Of a DNA stretch of 64,000 nucleotides, positions 21,197 through 31,414 are shown one piece after another. A model generated the notes under the pieces. The model had not been told where the DNA came from. It did not search any database and worked only from the letters and a program-made list of their open reading frames with translations. A program made the position numbers and the translations under genes. Every line of letters begins with the position of its first letter. Positions within the stretch are counted from its first letter, which is position 1. The DNA is from Aquamicrobium aerolatum DSM 21857 (lineage in GTDB: Bacteria > Pseudomonadota > Alphaproteobacteria > Rhizobiales > Rhizobiaceae): the NCBI RefSeq assembly GCF_900113935.1, contig NZ_FORF01000001.1, positions 281,455 to 345,454 on the forward strand, given 5' to 3'.

Positions 21197-21922
21197 ATGA
21201 CTCCCCAGCGCAGCACACCACTTTTCATCGGACTTTTTCTGGTTGCTCTTGCGATCCTGTTGACGCTCGGCACCTGGCAGGTACAGCGGCTGGGCTGGAA
21301 GGAAGACCTGATAGCGACAGTCAACGAGCGGATCGCGTCGGCTCCTGCGCCGCTCGCCGAAGTTGAGCAGACTTTCGCGCGTACGGGCGACGTCGACTAT
21401 CTGCCCACAATCGTGGAAGGCGAGTTCCAGCACGTAGGGGAGCGCCACTTTTTCGCTACGCATGAAGGCCGTTCGGGCTATTTTATCTATACGCCGCTCG
21501 CCCTTGATGACGGACGCCTGCTCCTCGTCAATCGAGGGTTCGTGCCGTTCGAACTCAAGGATCCGGCGCAGCGGGCGAGTGGGCAGGTCGAGGGCCGGCA
21601 GACAATTGTCGGTCTTGCGCGCGATCCTCTGGACGGCAAGCCGTCATGGATCGTCCCCGATAATGATCTGCAGAAGAACGTATTTTACTGGAAAGATCTG
21701 GAAGCCATGGCCGCGACCTCCGGGGTGGGCCGTCGCGAGGACTATCTGGGCTTCTTCGTTGATGCGAATGATGCGGCAAATCCCGGCGGGCTTCCTGTTG
21801 GCGGTGTCACCTTGATCAACATTTCCAACAACCACATGCAGTACATCATCACATGGTATGGGCTTGCTTTCGCGCTTGTATGCGTCATGGCAGCGTGGTT
21901 GTGGCGCAGGCGCAAGCCTTGA
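21197..21922 (+). CDS. SURF1 family oxidase assembly protein
   Basis: A 241-residue inner-membrane protein with one transmembrane helix at each end (~10-27 and ~215-235) and a periplasmic domain between. The family blocks [17 protein letters not shown] and [15 protein letters not shown] are visible. In alphaproteobacteria Surf1 binds heme a and helps deliver it to subunit I. It ends 52 bases before ispH, which is not functionally linked to the oxidase except that both depend on isoprenoid supply. Confidence 0.93.
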   Translation: MTPQRSTPLFIGLFLVALAILLTLGTWQVQRLGWKEDLIATVNERIASAPAPLAEVEQTFARTGDVDYLPTIVEGEFQHVGERHFFATHEGRSGYFIYTPLALDDGRLLLVNRGFVPFELKDPAQRASGQVEGRQTIVGLARDPLDGKPSWIVPDNDLQKNVFYWKDLEAMAATSGVGRREDYLGFFVDANDAANPGGLPVGGVTLINISNNHMQYIITWYGLAFALVCVMAAWLWRRRKP

Positions 21923-21974
21923 CAGGGCAGCGTGCCCGACGCCATCTGCATATCCGAGACGTCCAGCCTGCGAG

Positions 21975-22976
21975 ATGACAATGAAACGACCCCTGACGAT
22001 CAGACTTTGTGGCCCGCGCGGCTTCTGCGCCGGGGTTGATCGCGCGATCCAGATCGTCGTGCTGGCGCTGAAAAAGTACGGTGCGCCGGTCTATGTGCGC
22101 CATGAAATCGTGCATAATCGCTACGTGGTCGAAGGTTTGCAGGCAAAAGGCGCGGTTTTTGTCGAGGAAATCGATGAAATTCCGCCGGAACACCACGCCC
22201 AACCGGTCGTTTTCTCGGCTCACGGGGTTCCGAAGTCCGTGCCCGCCGACGCCAAGGCGCGCAACTTGTTTTATCTCGACGCGACCTGTCCGCTGGTTTC
22301 CAAGGTTCACAAGCAGGCGATGCGTCATCAGCGCCAGGGGCGTCATGTGCTGCTGATCGGCCATGAAGGGCACCCGGAAGTCATCGGCACGATGGGCCAG
22401 CTTCCCGATGGCGCGGTGACCCTTGTGGAAACCGCCGAGGACGCCTCAAGGCTGGTGGTCGACACGCCTGACACGCTAGGCTTCGTCACGCAGACGACTC
22501 TCTCGGTCGAAGACACCGCCGGCATCATTGAGGCATTGCGCATCCGCTTCCCGAATATCCAGGCACCGGCTGCCGAATCGATCTGCTATGCCACCACAAA
22601 CCGCCAGGATGCGGTGAAGGAAGCAGCGCCAGGATCGGATCTGTTTCTCGTCGTCGGCGCCCCCAACTCGTCCAACTCAAAGCGGTTGGTTGAGGTTGCG
22701 GAGCGGGCTGGCGCCAAGCGCAGCATTCTTGTCCAGCGCGCCTCAGAGATACTTTGGGATGACATTGGCGATATTGCTATCCTCGGTCTTTCGGCAGGTG
22801 CATCCGCTCCCGAGATCATCGTTGATGAAATCATTGACGCGTTCAAGGAACGCTACGACGTCACCGTCGAGCTGGCTATCACCGCGGAAGAGACCGAGAA
22901 TTTCCCGGTCAATCGCGATTTGCGTGATGTGGAACTGACTGCCAGCGACATGGCATTCGTCAACGGAAACGTCTGA
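21975..22976 (+). CDS. ispH: 4-hydroxy-3-methylbut-2-enyl diphosphate reductase
   Basis: Last enzyme of the non-mevalonate pathway; reduces HMBPP to IPP and DMAPP with a [4Fe-4S] cluster. The three cluster cysteines are in [22 protein letters not shown] and [11 protein letters not shown]. The His residues of the substrate pocket ([15 protein letters not shown]) and the catalytic Glu region are present. Length is 333 residues from ATG 21975; ATG 21981 is equally possible. thrB starts three bases after the stop, so the genes form one unit with rnhA. Confidence 0.96.
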   Translation: MTMKRPLTIRLCGPRGFCAGVDRAIQIVVLALKKYGAPVYVRHEIVHNRYVVEGLQAKGAVFVEEIDEIPPEHHAQPVVFSAHGVPKSVPADAKARNLFYLDATCPLVSKVHKQAMRHQRQGRHVLLIGHEGHPEVIGTMGQLPDGAVTLVETAEDASRLVVDTPDTLGFVTQTTLSVEDTAGIIEALRIRFPNIQAPAAESICYATTNRQDAVKEAAPGSDLFLVVGAPNSSNSKRLVEVAERAGAKRSILVQRASEILWDDIGDIAILGLSAGASAPEIIVDEIIDAFKERYDVTVELAITAEETENFPVNRDLRDVELTASDMAFVNGNV

Positions 22977-22979
22977 ACC

Positions 22980-23948
22980 ATGGCGGTCTATACGGATATT
23001 ACCGAGAGTGAACTCGGCGCGTTCCTTCGCGACTACAACATTGGCGAATTGCTGTCCTATAAGGGCATCGCGGAAGGAACGGAGAATTCGAACTTCATTC
23101 TCCATACGACCGGCGGCACTTTCATCCTGACGCTGTACGAAAAGCGCGTGGATCGCGATGATCTGCCGTTCTTTCTCGGTCTAATGGATCATCTTGCGCA
23201 GCGCGATGTGTCATGTCCACTGCCGGTCAAGCGCGCCGACGGCGAGATCATTGGTGAATTGGCGGGTCGGCCTGCGGCTATCATCACGTTTCTTGAAGGC
23301 ATGTGGCCGCGACGTCCGACGACAGCGCATTGCCGCGAGGTTGGCGTTGCACTGGCAAAGCTGCATCTGGCCGGACAGGATTTTCCGCTGCAGCGTCGAA
23401 ATGATCTGTCGCTGCCGGGTTGGCAACGGCTCTGGGACGGCTGCCGCGAGCGCTGCGATGAGGTGGAGCACGGTTTGGAGGCGGAAGTCAGCGATGACTT
23501 TGCCGCGCTCGAAGCTGGCTGGCCGGCAGATCTGCCGAGTGGGGTCATTCACGCCGATCTTTTCCCGGACAATGTGTTCTTTCTCGGTGAGCGCCTGTCG
23601 GGACTGATCGACTTCTATTTCGCCTGCAATGATTTCTACGCCTATGATGTTGCGACCTGCCTTAACGCCTGGTGCTTCGAGCGCGATCATTCGTTCAACA
23701 TCACCAAGGGGGCAGCGTTGCTTGCCGGCTACCAGAGCCTGCGTCCGCTCGACGCCGCCGAGGTTGAAGCGCTGCCGCTCCTTTGCCGTGGGTCGGCGCT
23801 GCGCTTCATGCTGACACGCCTGTATGACTGGCTCCACGGCCCGGATGGCGCCATGGTGCAGAAGCGTGATCCATTGGAGTATGTCCGCAAGATGCGCTTC
23901 CATCGCCAGATCATTTCGGCAACCGAGTATGGATTGCAGCAGTCATGA
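22980..23948 (+). CDS. thrB: Homoserine kinase (aminoglycoside phosphotransferase fold)
   Basis: Phosphorylates homoserine for threonine synthesis; thrC, which uses the product, is at 31.4 kb on the other strand. This 322-residue enzyme is the alphaproteobacterial ThrB type with a protein-kinase-like fold, not the GHMP type of enterobacteria: the nucleotide loop [11 protein letters not shown], catalytic loop [13 protein letters not shown] and metal-binding [11 protein letters not shown] are visible. It overlaps rnhA by four bases (ATGA). Confidence 0.94.
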   Translation: MAVYTDITESELGAFLRDYNIGELLSYKGIAEGTENSNFILHTTGGTFILTLYEKRVDRDDLPFFLGLMDHLAQRDVSCPLPVKRADGEIIGELAGRPAAIITFLEGMWPRRPTTAHCREVGVALAKLHLAGQDFPLQRRNDLSLPGWQRLWDGCRERCDEVEHGLEAEVSDDFAALEAGWPADLPSGVIHADLFPDNVFFLGERLSGLIDFYFACNDFYAYDVATCLNAWCFERDHSFNITKGAALLAGYQSLRPLDAAEVEALPLLCRGSALRFMLTRLYDWLHGPDGAMVQKRDPLEYVRKMRFHRQIISATEYGLQQS

Positions 23949-24406
23949 AGCGCATCGAGGCCTATACCGACGGGGCGTGTTCGGGAAACCCTGGCCCCGG
24001 CGGCTGGGGTGCTATCCTGCGCTATAATGGTGTCACCAGGGAACTGTCCGGCGGCGAGGCGGACACCACCAACAATCGCATGGAGCTGATGGCCGCGATT
24101 TCGGCGCTGAATGCGTTGAAGGAGCCTTGTGCGGTCGATCTCTACACCGACTCCAGCTACGTCAAGGACGGTATCTCCGGCTGGATCGAGGGCTGGAAGC
24201 GCAATGGCTGGAAGACAGCGGCCAAGAAGCCGGTGAAGAATGCGGAGTTGTGGCAGGCACTCGATGAAGCGCGCAAACGCCACAATGTCACCTGGCATTG
24301 GGTGAAGGGCCACGCCGGCCACCCGGAGAATGAACGCGCCGACGAGTTGGCGCGCATGGGCATGGCGCCGTTCAAGGAAGCAAGCCGCCCGGCCAAGGCG
24401 GTGTAG
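23945..24406 (+). CDS. rnhA: Ribonuclease HI
   Basis: Degrades the RNA strand of RNA-DNA hybrids. The 153-residue protein is normal length. The acidic active site can be placed: Asp9 in [17 protein letters not shown], Glu in [10 protein letters not shown] (about residue 47), Asp in [11 protein letters not shown], and the C-terminal Asp of [10 protein letters not shown], with the conserved His in WVKGHAGH. It is the last gene of the rightward block, 24 bases from the end of the convergent peroxiredoxin gene. Confidence 0.96.
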   Translation: MKRIEAYTDGACSGNPGPGGWGAILRYNGVTRELSGGEADTTNNRMELMAAISALNALKEPCAVDLYTDSSYVKDGISGWIEGWKRNGWKTAAKKPVKNAELWQALDEARKRHNVTWHWVKGHAGHPENERADELARMGMAPFKEASRPAKAV

Positions 24407-24430
24407 GCGGCCTGCTCCCTACGTGTGTTG

Positions 24431-24916
24431 TCAGAGCTGTCCGATCAGTGTCGCTGCACCGGAGTTGACAGCACTGCCCGGCGCTTCTTCGATGTTGAGC
24501 GCGGTGACCACTCCGTCCTCGACGATCATCGAGAAACGCTGAGAGCGAATGCCCATGCCGCGCGCGTCCAGGTCCAGATCGAGACCGACTGACTTGACGA
24601 AATGGCCGCTGCCGTCGGCGAGGAAGACGAGCTTGCCTTCAGCGCCGGTAAACCGCGCCCATGCTTGCATGACAAACGCATCATTGACGGCGAGAACAGC
24701 AATCGTGTCGACGCCTCGGCCGATAATGGCATCGTAGTTTTCGAGATAGCCGGGGAGGTGGCTATTGTTGCAGGTCGGGGTGAATGCGCCCGGAACTCCA
24801 AACAGAACGACCTTCTTGCCCGCGAACAGCTCGGCCGAGGTGATTGTCTGGACACCATCGGCAGTCGGACTCTGGAAAGCGGAATCAGGCAGCTTCTGGC
24901 CTATTTCGATCGTCAT
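24431..24916 (-). CDS. Peroxiredoxin (Prx5-type)
   Basis: A 161-residue thiol peroxidase that reduces hydrogen peroxide and organic hydroperoxides. The peroxidatic Cys49 is in VPGAFTPTCNNSHLPGYL, the Prx5/PrxII signature. I see no clear partner cysteine in the rest of the protein, so it may be a 1-Cys form or use glutathione/glutaredoxin. Single gene with its own upstream region of 113 bases. Confidence 0.92.
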   Translation of the reverse strand: MTIEIGQKLPDSAFQSPTADGVQTITSAELFAGKKVVLFGVPGAFTPTCNNSHLPGYLENYDAIIGRGVDTIAVLAVNDAFVMQAWARFTGAEGKLVFLADGSGHFVKSVGLDLDLDARGMGIRSQRFSMIVEDGVVTALNIEEAPGSAVNSGAATLIGQL

Positions 24917-25029
24917 ATGGTTCTCCTAGGGGAAGTAGTGAAGAATTCTGGATACGGCAGTTCCGCATCCGTCCGGAGCGCAGATGGCCAGATCGTCCTC
25001 GCGATGGCAACCTCCGGAGTGGTCCGCAC

Positions 25030-25827
25030 TCAGGGAATTTGTAGCTGGCCGCGCACTGCACCCTCGGTTGTGACGAGAGTGTAGTCGAAAACGTCGCCGG
25101 AGTTGATCGCGCCGCGAAATCTGGTCGTGAATGTCGGGAGATTTGCGCCCGCGCGCAATGTCGGCGTTTCGAATGTCACCCTGCCGTTCCCTGCTACGAA
25201 AATCTCCATGACCGCGGCGCCAGCAGGTACGATTGCCTCGGCCACGAGTTCACCTTCATTTACATCGTCGATCCGCAGATGCATGGCCGGTGTCGCTTGC
25301 GCGGGGAGGGCGTCAAAAGCTGCCGAAATGATCTGCTCGTCCGCAGCGACTGCTTGATTGAGCCCCTTGTCGAGCAGCAGCTCGACCTGAACCGGAATGC
25401 AGATTGCCTCGCAAATCCCCAGAAAGACGTTCAATCTGGTTGGTTCACCGTTAAGGCGGGACGGTGCTTTCAGCGTTAAAGCCATGGTGACGTCGTGGTC
25501 GTAGCCCGCCCAACTGCCATAGTCATCGGCGAACCATCTGGGCGTGGGAAAGTTGAGCGTGGCTGGTGCAATACTACCGTCCTGAATCGTGGATACGACC
25601 GGTGGTACCCCCGATGATCCGGGATCCTGCCAGTATGTTTTCCAGCCTGGATCGAGCCGGATCTCCATCGCGGCTCGTCTTCTGCCATCTTCGGTCGAAA
25701 CGCTGCTCTCGATAACCCGAATCGCTCCGCCTTCGACCCGATACCAATCGCTGCTGGCGGCGTGGAGAGAGGGCGCGGTGGTTGTCCAGATGCAGAAAGT
25801 CAGGCAGGCGGCTCGGGAAAAAATCAT
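25030..25827 (-). CDS. Periplasmic DsbD N-terminal (cDsbD-like) domain protein
   Basis: A 265-residue secreted protein with a signal peptide (MIFSRAACLTFCIWTT through SLHA, cleavage near residue 24), then an immunoglobulin-like domain related to the N-terminal domain of the thiol:disulfide reductase DsbD. The paired cysteines in LGICEAICIPVQ are the likely redox pair. Neither the DsbD membrane domain nor the thioredoxin domain is attached, so it must receive electrons from a separate protein or serve another function. ATG 25825-25827 is chosen for the signal peptide; longer in-frame starts (for example 25887) run into the shared promoter with yqgE. Confidence 0.82.
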   Translation of the reverse strand: MIFSRAACLTFCIWTTTAPSLHAASSDWYRVEGGAIRVIESSVSTEDGRRRAAMEIRLDPGWKTYWQDPGSSGVPPVVSTIQDGSIAPATLNFPTPRWFADDYGSWAGYDHDVTMALTLKAPSRLNGEPTRLNVFLGICEAICIPVQVELLLDKGLNQAVAADEQIISAAFDALPAQATPAMHLRIDDVNEGELVAEAIVPAGAAVMEIFVAGNGRVTFETPTLRAGANLPTFTTRFRGAINSGDVFDYTLVTTEGAVRGQLQIP

Positions 25828-25967
25828 GAGGTCAATGTTATAGCTCGCAACTGTTTTCGCAATTGCCTGTCGTGCGCGAGGCTTCATTTCAATGTGAACA
25901 GGCCGTGGGGCAAAATGTGCGAATGCAGTCCCTTTCGTCCGCGCGCCAAACGCGATAGTTTCCCACC

Positions 25968-26573
25968 ATGGATATTCTTGGCAGCAAGACTTCGGCCGGA
26001 CAAGGCTACTTGGATGACCAGTTCCTTGTCGCAATGCCGGGGATGAAGGATGACCGCTTTGCGCGGTCGGTGATCTATGTGTGCGCCCATAACGAAGACG
26101 GTGCAATGGGCCTGATTATCAATCAGGCGCAACAACTGCTTTTTCCTGAGCTGTTGGTGCAGCTGGGAATACTGGACCAGAAAGAGGCGATACGCCTGCC
26201 GCAAAAGACGATGGACATCGTCGTCCGGCATGGCGGCCCGGTGGAGCGCAGCCGTGGTTTCGTGCTGCATAGCGACGATTACACGGTCGACTCGTCCATG
26301 CCGGTTGCCGGCGAAATATGTCTCACCGCGACGGTCGATATCCTGCGGGCGATGTCGGACGGCTCCGGGCCGCGCCACGTTCTGATGGCGCTTGGCTATT
26401 CGGGCTGGGGTGCCGGTCAGCTTGAACAGGAAATTGCCGAGAATGGCTGGCTGACATGCCCGGCGAGTGTCGACCTGCTGTTCACGCCGCAGATCGACAG
26501 GGTCTATGATCGGGTGCTGGCGTCGATCGGGATCGACATTGCACATCTGAGTTCACAGGCCGGTCACGCCTGA
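25968..26573 (+). CDS. YqgE/AlgH family protein
   Basis: A 201-residue cytosolic protein of the UPF0301 family. The N-terminal [21 protein letters not shown] and central [11 protein letters not shown] and [13 protein letters not shown] blocks are conserved features. The molecular function is not established; the Pseudomonas homologue AlgH affects alginate expression. It is divergent from the DsbD-like gene across 140 bases and its 3' end overlaps the end of the convergent GGDEF/EAL gene by 10 bases. Confidence 0.92.
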   Translation: MDILGSKTSAGQGYLDDQFLVAMPGMKDDRFARSVIYVCAHNEDGAMGLIINQAQQLLFPELLVQLGILDQKEAIRLPQKTMDIVVRHGGPVERSRGFVLHSDDYTVDSSMPVAGEICLTATVDILRAMSDGSGPRHVLMALGYSGWGAGQLEQEIAENGWLTCPASVDLLFTPQIDRVYDRVLASIGIDIAHLSSQAGHA

Positions 26574-29452
26574 ACGAGCGGGAACTGCTCCTTGAGGAGC
26601 TTGAGTGCCCCTTCCGCGTTGAGCGGCGGTCCGAACATGAAGCTCTGAACATATTCGCAGCCGATCTGGCGCAGTTCGAGCGCGTCGTTTTCGTCCGCGA
26701 CGCCTTCCGCAACGACAGACAAACCGAGCTCGTGCGCCATGTTCACCATCGAGCGCAGCAGCACCGAGCGCTTCGGGCTGGTGTCGTCGACAAAACTCTT
26801 GTCGATCTTGATCGTGTCGAACGGGAAGCGCGTCAGATAGGCAAGTGATGAGTAGCCTGTGCCGAAATCGTCGAGAGACAGCCCGATGCCCAGCTGTTTG
26901 AGTTTCTGAAGGATATGGGCCGATTGCTCGGGATTATCCATGATCAGCGACTCAGTCAGCTCAAGACGGAAGTTGCGTGGCTTGAGGTTTGCGCGCGCGA
27001 TCACCGAGCGCACGTCGTTGACCAGATCACGGCCGATCAGCTCACGGCTGGAAAGGTTCACTGAAACCGATAGTGGAATGTCGCCGACCTGTTTCTGCCA
27101 GCTCGACAGATCGTCTGCCGCCTGCTGCATCGCGAACAGGCCCAGTTGGCCGATGAGCTCGCAGCTTTCCGCAACCGGGATGAAATCGGAGGGTGGGATT
27201 GAGCCTCTGCGCGGATGCTCCCAGCGCAGCAGGGCCTCAAATCCCGCGACCGAGCGATCTTCCAACCGCACGATGGGCTGATAAGCCAGCCGCAGCTCGG
27301 AGCGCTCGACGGCCCGCCGCAGGTCCGATTCCAGCTGCAACCGGTCTGTGCCGACCGAGCGAAACGCCGGACGGAAAGGCTCGATGCGGTCGCCGCCGAA
27401 GCGCTTTGCCTGATGCATCGCCAGTTCCGCGTCCTTGACCATATCCTCAGCCGAGGATTGCGAGCTGTTCCAGGATGCCAGACCGATCGATGCGGCAAGA
27501 ACGATCTCGCGCTTTGCGAAGGTGATCGGCGCGTTGATGGCCTGCTTCACGGCCTCTGCAACAGCGGCAATGCGTGACGGCTCGTGCTCTGACAGAAGAA
27601 GAAGTGCGAACTGGTCGCCACTGAAACGTGCAAGCGAGTCCTGAGGTCTCAGGAGACGGTGCAGGCGACGCGCCACGGTCAGCAGGATCGTGTCGCCAGC
27701 TGAGATGCCGAGGCTGTCATTGACCTGCTTGAAGCGGTCGATGTCGATGACCATCACGGTCGGCCGGATCGCCTGTTCTGTCTTGGCAATCGAGATGACG
27801 GTCTCGAGTCGGTTGAGCAGCAATTCGCGTGCAGGCAAGCCGGTGAGATTGTCGTGCACTGCATCGTGCAGCAATCGTTCCTCGGCCTTCTTTTGTTCTG
27901 TCACGTCCACCAGTGTTCCAACACAGCGGATGATCTCGCCATCCGAGCCGATCACGGGACGCGCGCGGAGCGTGAACCAGTGATAATGCCCGTCCGCACC
28001 GCGCAGCCGGAAAGACTGGGACACGCGCCCACGGCGGTGCTCAAGAATGACGTCCAGTGTCGTGCGGAACGTGTCACGATCATCGTGATGCAATGTCGGC
28101 AGCCAGTTGCGCGCGGGCCCGTGCAGGCTGCCCATCGGCAGTCCAAGCTGGCGGGTCACGTCCGGCTTGGTGATGACGCGGTCGCGCGGCACATCCCAGT
28201 CCCAGACGATGTCGCCGGAGCCGGTAATGGCGAGCGCCTGGCGCTCCATGTCGCTGAACAGGCCCTGATGAAGCGCGCCGCCAGCAAAGGCGTGCTGCAT
28301 CACCGTAAAGCCGATCAGCAGGATGATCAGGATCAGCCCACCGCCAAGCGCCGGCTGCACGATATCGTTGTCGAGCGCGCCGGTGACGGCCATCCATGAG
28401 CCGGTCAACCAGACGATGATCATCAGCCAGCTCGGCACGAGCATGATTGCGCGGTCATAACCCTGGAACGACAGATAGGTGATGATCCCGACGCCGACGA
28501 TCGCAGTCAGGGCGAATGACATGCGCGCCAGACCGGAGGCGACCGACGGATCGAACAGCGCAACGCCTGCAAGAAGGCAAAGCAGTAGCACCCATGCCGA
28601 CGCACCATAGCTGAAATGCAGGTGCCAGCGGTTGAGGTTCAGATAGGTGAACAGGAAGACGACGAGACTTGCCGCAAGCCCGATCTCGGTTCCGGCTCGC
28701 CATAATTGCTCGCTGCCGGCAGAGATGTTGAGAACTTGATTCAGGAACCCGAAGTCGATGCAGATATAGGCCAGAACCGCCCATGACAGGGCAGCGGTGG
28801 CGGGGAACATCGACGTTCCCTTGACCACGAACAGGATGGTCAGGAACAGCGCGAGCAGCCCAGCAATGCCGATAACGATGCCGCGGAACAGCGTGTAGGA
28901 ATTCATCGTGTCCTTGTAGGCCTCAGGCTCCCACAGATAGATCTGCGGCAGCTTCGGCGAGGACAGTTCAGCGATGAAGGTCACGATCGAGCCGGGGTTC
29001 AGCGTCACCAGAAACGCGTCAGCGTCCTTGTTGGCCTGGCGATCGAGCGCGAACCCTTCAGATGGCGTGATGGCGGCGATGCGGTCGGAACCAAGGTCCG
29101 GCCAGATCAGCCCTGAACCAACGAGACGGAAATGCGGGGCGACGATCAGTCGGTCGAGCTGCTCGTCGGTGGCATTGGCAAGCGCGAACACGGCCCAGTC
29201 GCCGCTTGAGCGCTCATCAAGGGCAGACACTTCGATGCGTCGTACAATGCCATCGATGCCGGGCGCGGTGGAGACCTGGAAGTTTTCACCCTGGTCGCGA
29301 TAGATCTCGACCGCCTTTGACAGGTCGAGCGCAACGTCGTCACGCGAAATCTTGATCGGTTCGATAGCCATTGCCGGGAGCGTGAAGACGCTCAGAACAA
29401 TCACTGCGAAAGCGCTGATGAGCCATCGCATGATGGGCGCCGGTGCGGTCAA
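26564..29452 (-). CDS. Membrane PAS-GGDEF-EAL protein, probable c-di-GMP phosphodiesterase
   Basis: A 962-residue sensor. Order: signal/anchor (residues ~8-29), a periplasmic domain (~32-185), seven transmembrane helices (~190-390) in a 7TM-DISM-like arrangement, a PAS domain (~400-520), GGDEF (~530-690) and EAL (~705-955). The GGDEF signature reads SGDQF (611-615), so cyclase activity is doubtful. The EAL domain looks catalytically competent: EALLRW at 739-744, Asn in VNLSSRE, Glu in [21 protein letters not shown] and VVAEGV. It likely lowers c-di-GMP in response to a periplasmic signal. Its start overlaps the upstream acetyltransferase stop by four bases. Confidence 0.92.
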   Translation of the reverse strand: MTAPAPIMRWLISAFAVIVLSVFTLPAMAIEPIKISRDDVALDLSKAVEIYRDQGENFQVSTAPGIDGIVRRIEVSALDERSSGDWAVFALANATDEQLDRLIVAPHFRLVGSGLIWPDLGSDRIAAITPSEGFALDRQANKDADAFLVTLNPGSIVTFIAELSSPKLPQIYLWEPEAYKDTMNSYTLFRGIVIGIAGLLALFLTILFVVKGTSMFPATAALSWAVLAYICIDFGFLNQVLNISAGSEQLWRAGTEIGLAASLVVFLFTYLNLNRWHLHFSYGASAWVLLLCLLAGVALFDPSVASGLARMSFALTAIVGVGIITYLSFQGYDRAIMLVPSWLMIIVWLTGSWMAVTGALDNDIVQPALGGGLILIILLIGFTVMQHAFAGGALHQGLFSDMERQALAITGSGDIVWDWDVPRDRVITKPDVTRQLGLPMGSLHGPARNWLPTLHHDDRDTFRTTLDVILEHRRGRVSQSFRLRGADGHYHWFTLRARPVIGSDGEIIRCVGTLVDVTEQKKAEERLLHDAVHDNLTGLPARELLLNRLETVISIAKTEQAIRPTVMVIDIDRFKQVNDSLGISAGDTILLTVARRLHRLLRPQDSLARFSGDQFALLLLSEHEPSRIAAVAEAVKQAINAPITFAKREIVLAASIGLASWNSSQSSAEDMVKDAELAMHQAKRFGGDRIEPFRPAFRSVGTDRLQLESDLRRAVERSELRLAYQPIVRLEDRSVAGFEALLRWEHPRRGSIPPSDFIPVAESCELIGQLGLFAMQQAADDLSSWQKQVGDIPLSVSVNLSSRELIGRDLVNDVRSVIARANLKPRNFRLELTESLIMDNPEQSAHILQKLKQLGIGLSLDDFGTGYSSLAYLTRFPFDTIKIDKSFVDDTSPKRSVLLRSMVNMAHELGLSVVAEGVADENDALELRQIGCEYVQSFMFGPPLNAEGALKLLKEQFPLVQA

Positions 29453-30096
29453 AGCTTAGCCTCTCGGTTTTCGTCTCGAGACACGGGGATCCTTCGATCC
29501 TGCATGCTTTCCTGTTTCTGTCGATGCTCATCTGCAATCAGCGAATAGATGCAATGATCTTGCCATACGCCATTGATGCGCAGATATGAGCGCAGCAGTC
29601 CTTCCCGCGTGAATCCGGCTTTTTCAAGCACATGCATCGAGCGGGTGTTGGTGGGGATACAAGCCGCTTCGATCCGGTGCAACCTCATCCCGTTGAACGC
29701 GTGCTCCAGCAGAGCACCTATCGCATCCTGCATGAAGCCATTTCCTGCGTGTCTTGCACCCATCCAGTAGCCGATCTGCGCGGATTGAGACACGCCGTAG
29801 CGGATATTTCCGATGGTGATGCCGCCGAGAAGGTTTGAGTTTTTCTTGTGAAAAATGAAATAGCCAACGGCACTGCCGGCTGTCATTTCCTGTCGGTAGC
29901 GACGCATCCGGGCGTTCCATGCAGGACGCTGGAGTTCGTCGGGGCTCCAGAGCGGCTCCCAGGGTTCAAGGAACCATCGGCTTTCCCGGCGCAACGCGGA
30001 CCATTCTGCGTAGTTTGATCGCCTCGGAAAACGCAGGACCACCTCACTCCCCGTGAGCACGGGTGGCTCACGGTGGAATATGGGTAGCCCGATCAT
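29449..30096 (-). CDS. GNAT family N-acetyltransferase (RimJ-like)
   Basis: A 215-residue acetyltransferase of the RimJ/RimL type, with strands LLGGITIGNIRYGV and the acetyl-CoA-binding IGYWMGARHAGNGFMQDA segment, followed by RIEAACIPTNTRSMHVLEKAGF. Close relatives are often annotated as ribosomal-protein S5 alanine acetyltransferases, but that specificity cannot be assigned from sequence. It follows the M16 peptidase gene by 12 bases and overlaps the GGDEF/EAL gene by four, in a leftward operon starting at thrC. Confidence 0.88.
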   Translation of the reverse strand: MIGLPIFHREPPVLTGSEVVLRFPRRSNYAEWSALRRESRWFLEPWEPLWSPDELQRPAWNARMRRYRQEMTAGSAVGYFIFHKKNSNLLGGITIGNIRYGVSQSAQIGYWMGARHAGNGFMQDAIGALLEHAFNGMRLHRIEAACIPTNTRSMHVLEKAGFTREGLLRSYLRINGVWQDHCIYSLIADEHRQKQESMQDRRIPVSRDENREAKL

Positions 30097-30108
30097 CGGC
30101 TTGCTTTA

Positions 30109-31401
30109 TCAGACGGCAAGCTTGCGCGCGTCAGGCGCCAAGCTTGTCAGGCTGCGATTGATGCTCTCATAGTCCGGCAGAAGCTCGACCGGGCCAACGG
30201 AAGCAAGCGTCGGGCGGGTCGAGAACAGCCGCGACGACAGGTCCGTCAAGCGCTCGATGGTGAGCTTCGACAGGCGATCAACCAATTCCTCGGTTGTTAC
30301 TGGACGCCCGAAAAGCAGCATCTGGCGTGCGATCTGCGAGGCGCGGCTTGCAACGCTTTCATGCGACATCATCAGACCGGCGCGGTACTGCGCGCGGGCG
30401 CGGTTCAGCTCTTCCTGTGTGATGTTCTCGCCAGCGCGGTGCAATTCGTCGACGATTACCGGGACCAGTTCCTGCAGGTCTCCGCTGCCGGTGGCGGCAT
30501 GAACGCCAAAGATGCCGGTATCCGAAAAGCCCCAATGGAACGCATAGACGGAGTAGCACAGGCCGCGCTTCTCGCGCACTTCCTGGAATAGCCGCGAAGA
30601 CATTCCGCCGCCAAGGATCATCGACAGCACCTGCGATGCGTAAAAATCCCTGGCGTGATAGGGGCGTCCCTCAAAACCGAGCACGACCTGTGCGTCCATC
30701 AGGTCACGCTGCTCACGGTAATCGCCACCGATATAGGATGCAGGCTGTGGTGCCTCGCTGGTCGCATTGGGGCGAAATGAGCCGAGACGCTTTTCGACTT
30801 CCCGCACGAACGCATCATGCTCGACCCCGCCCGTGGCGACGACGACCATTCGGTCCGCGCCGTACTGACGGTCCATATAGTCACGCAACTGCATGGAGGT
30901 GAACGATTTCACCGTTTCAGGCGTGCCAAGGATGGACCGGCCGAGCGTCTGGTTCAGGAAAGCGGTTTCCGTGAAGCGGTCAAAGACGATGTCATCGGGC
31001 GTGTCATGAGCTGCGCCGATTTCCTGGAGGATAACGTGCTGCTCACGCTCAAGTTCGGCCGGATCGAATTTCGAATCCATCAGGATGTCTGACAGGATAT
31101 CGATGGCCAGAGGTACGTCGTCCTTCAGCACACGGGCGTAAAATGACGTCGATTCAAGGCTTGTCGCAGCGTTGATCTCGCCTCCGACGTCTTCAATCTC
31201 CGATGCGATTTTCCAAGCGCTTCTGCCGCCCGTGCCTTTGAAGGCCATGTGCTCAAGTAGATGCGCAAGGCCATGCTCGCCGTCACGCTCATAGCGCGCA
31301 CCGGACTTGACCCAGACTCCCAAGGCAACGGATTCGATATGCGGAAGCGTTTCGGTTGCGACTGTCAGGCCGTTCGACAGACGGCTTACCTCAACACCCA
31401 T
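30109..31401 (-). CDS. M16 family zinc metallopeptidase (processing-peptidase type)
   Basis: A 430-residue inverzincin related to the mitochondrial processing peptidase beta subunit. The inverted zinc motif HxxEH is at residues 47-51 (HLLEH) and the distal Glu lies in the NAATSLESTSF region. It has two homologous halves, the second without a zinc site, and no signal peptide, so it is likely cytosolic. It degrades or processes peptides; substrates are unknown. It starts 13 bases after the thrC stop, an arrangement that is common in Rhizobiales. Confidence 0.93.
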   Translation of the reverse strand: MGVEVSRLSNGLTVATETLPHIESVALGVWVKSGARYERDGEHGLAHLLEHMAFKGTGGRSAWKIASEIEDVGGEINAATSLESTSFYARVLKDDVPLAIDILSDILMDSKFDPAELEREQHVILQEIGAAHDTPDDIVFDRFTETAFLNQTLGRSILGTPETVKSFTSMQLRDYMDRQYGADRMVVVATGGVEHDAFVREVEKRLGSFRPNATSEAPQPASYIGGDYREQRDLMDAQVVLGFEGRPYHARDFYASQVLSMILGGGMSSRLFQEVREKRGLCYSVYAFHWGFSDTGIFGVHAATGSGDLQELVPVIVDELHRAGENITQEELNRARAQYRAGLMMSHESVASRASQIARQMLLFGRPVTTEELVDRLSKLTIERLTDLSSRLFSTRPTLASVGPVELLPDYESINRSLTSLAPDARKLAV

Positions 31402-31414
31402 ATAGGCTGAACTC

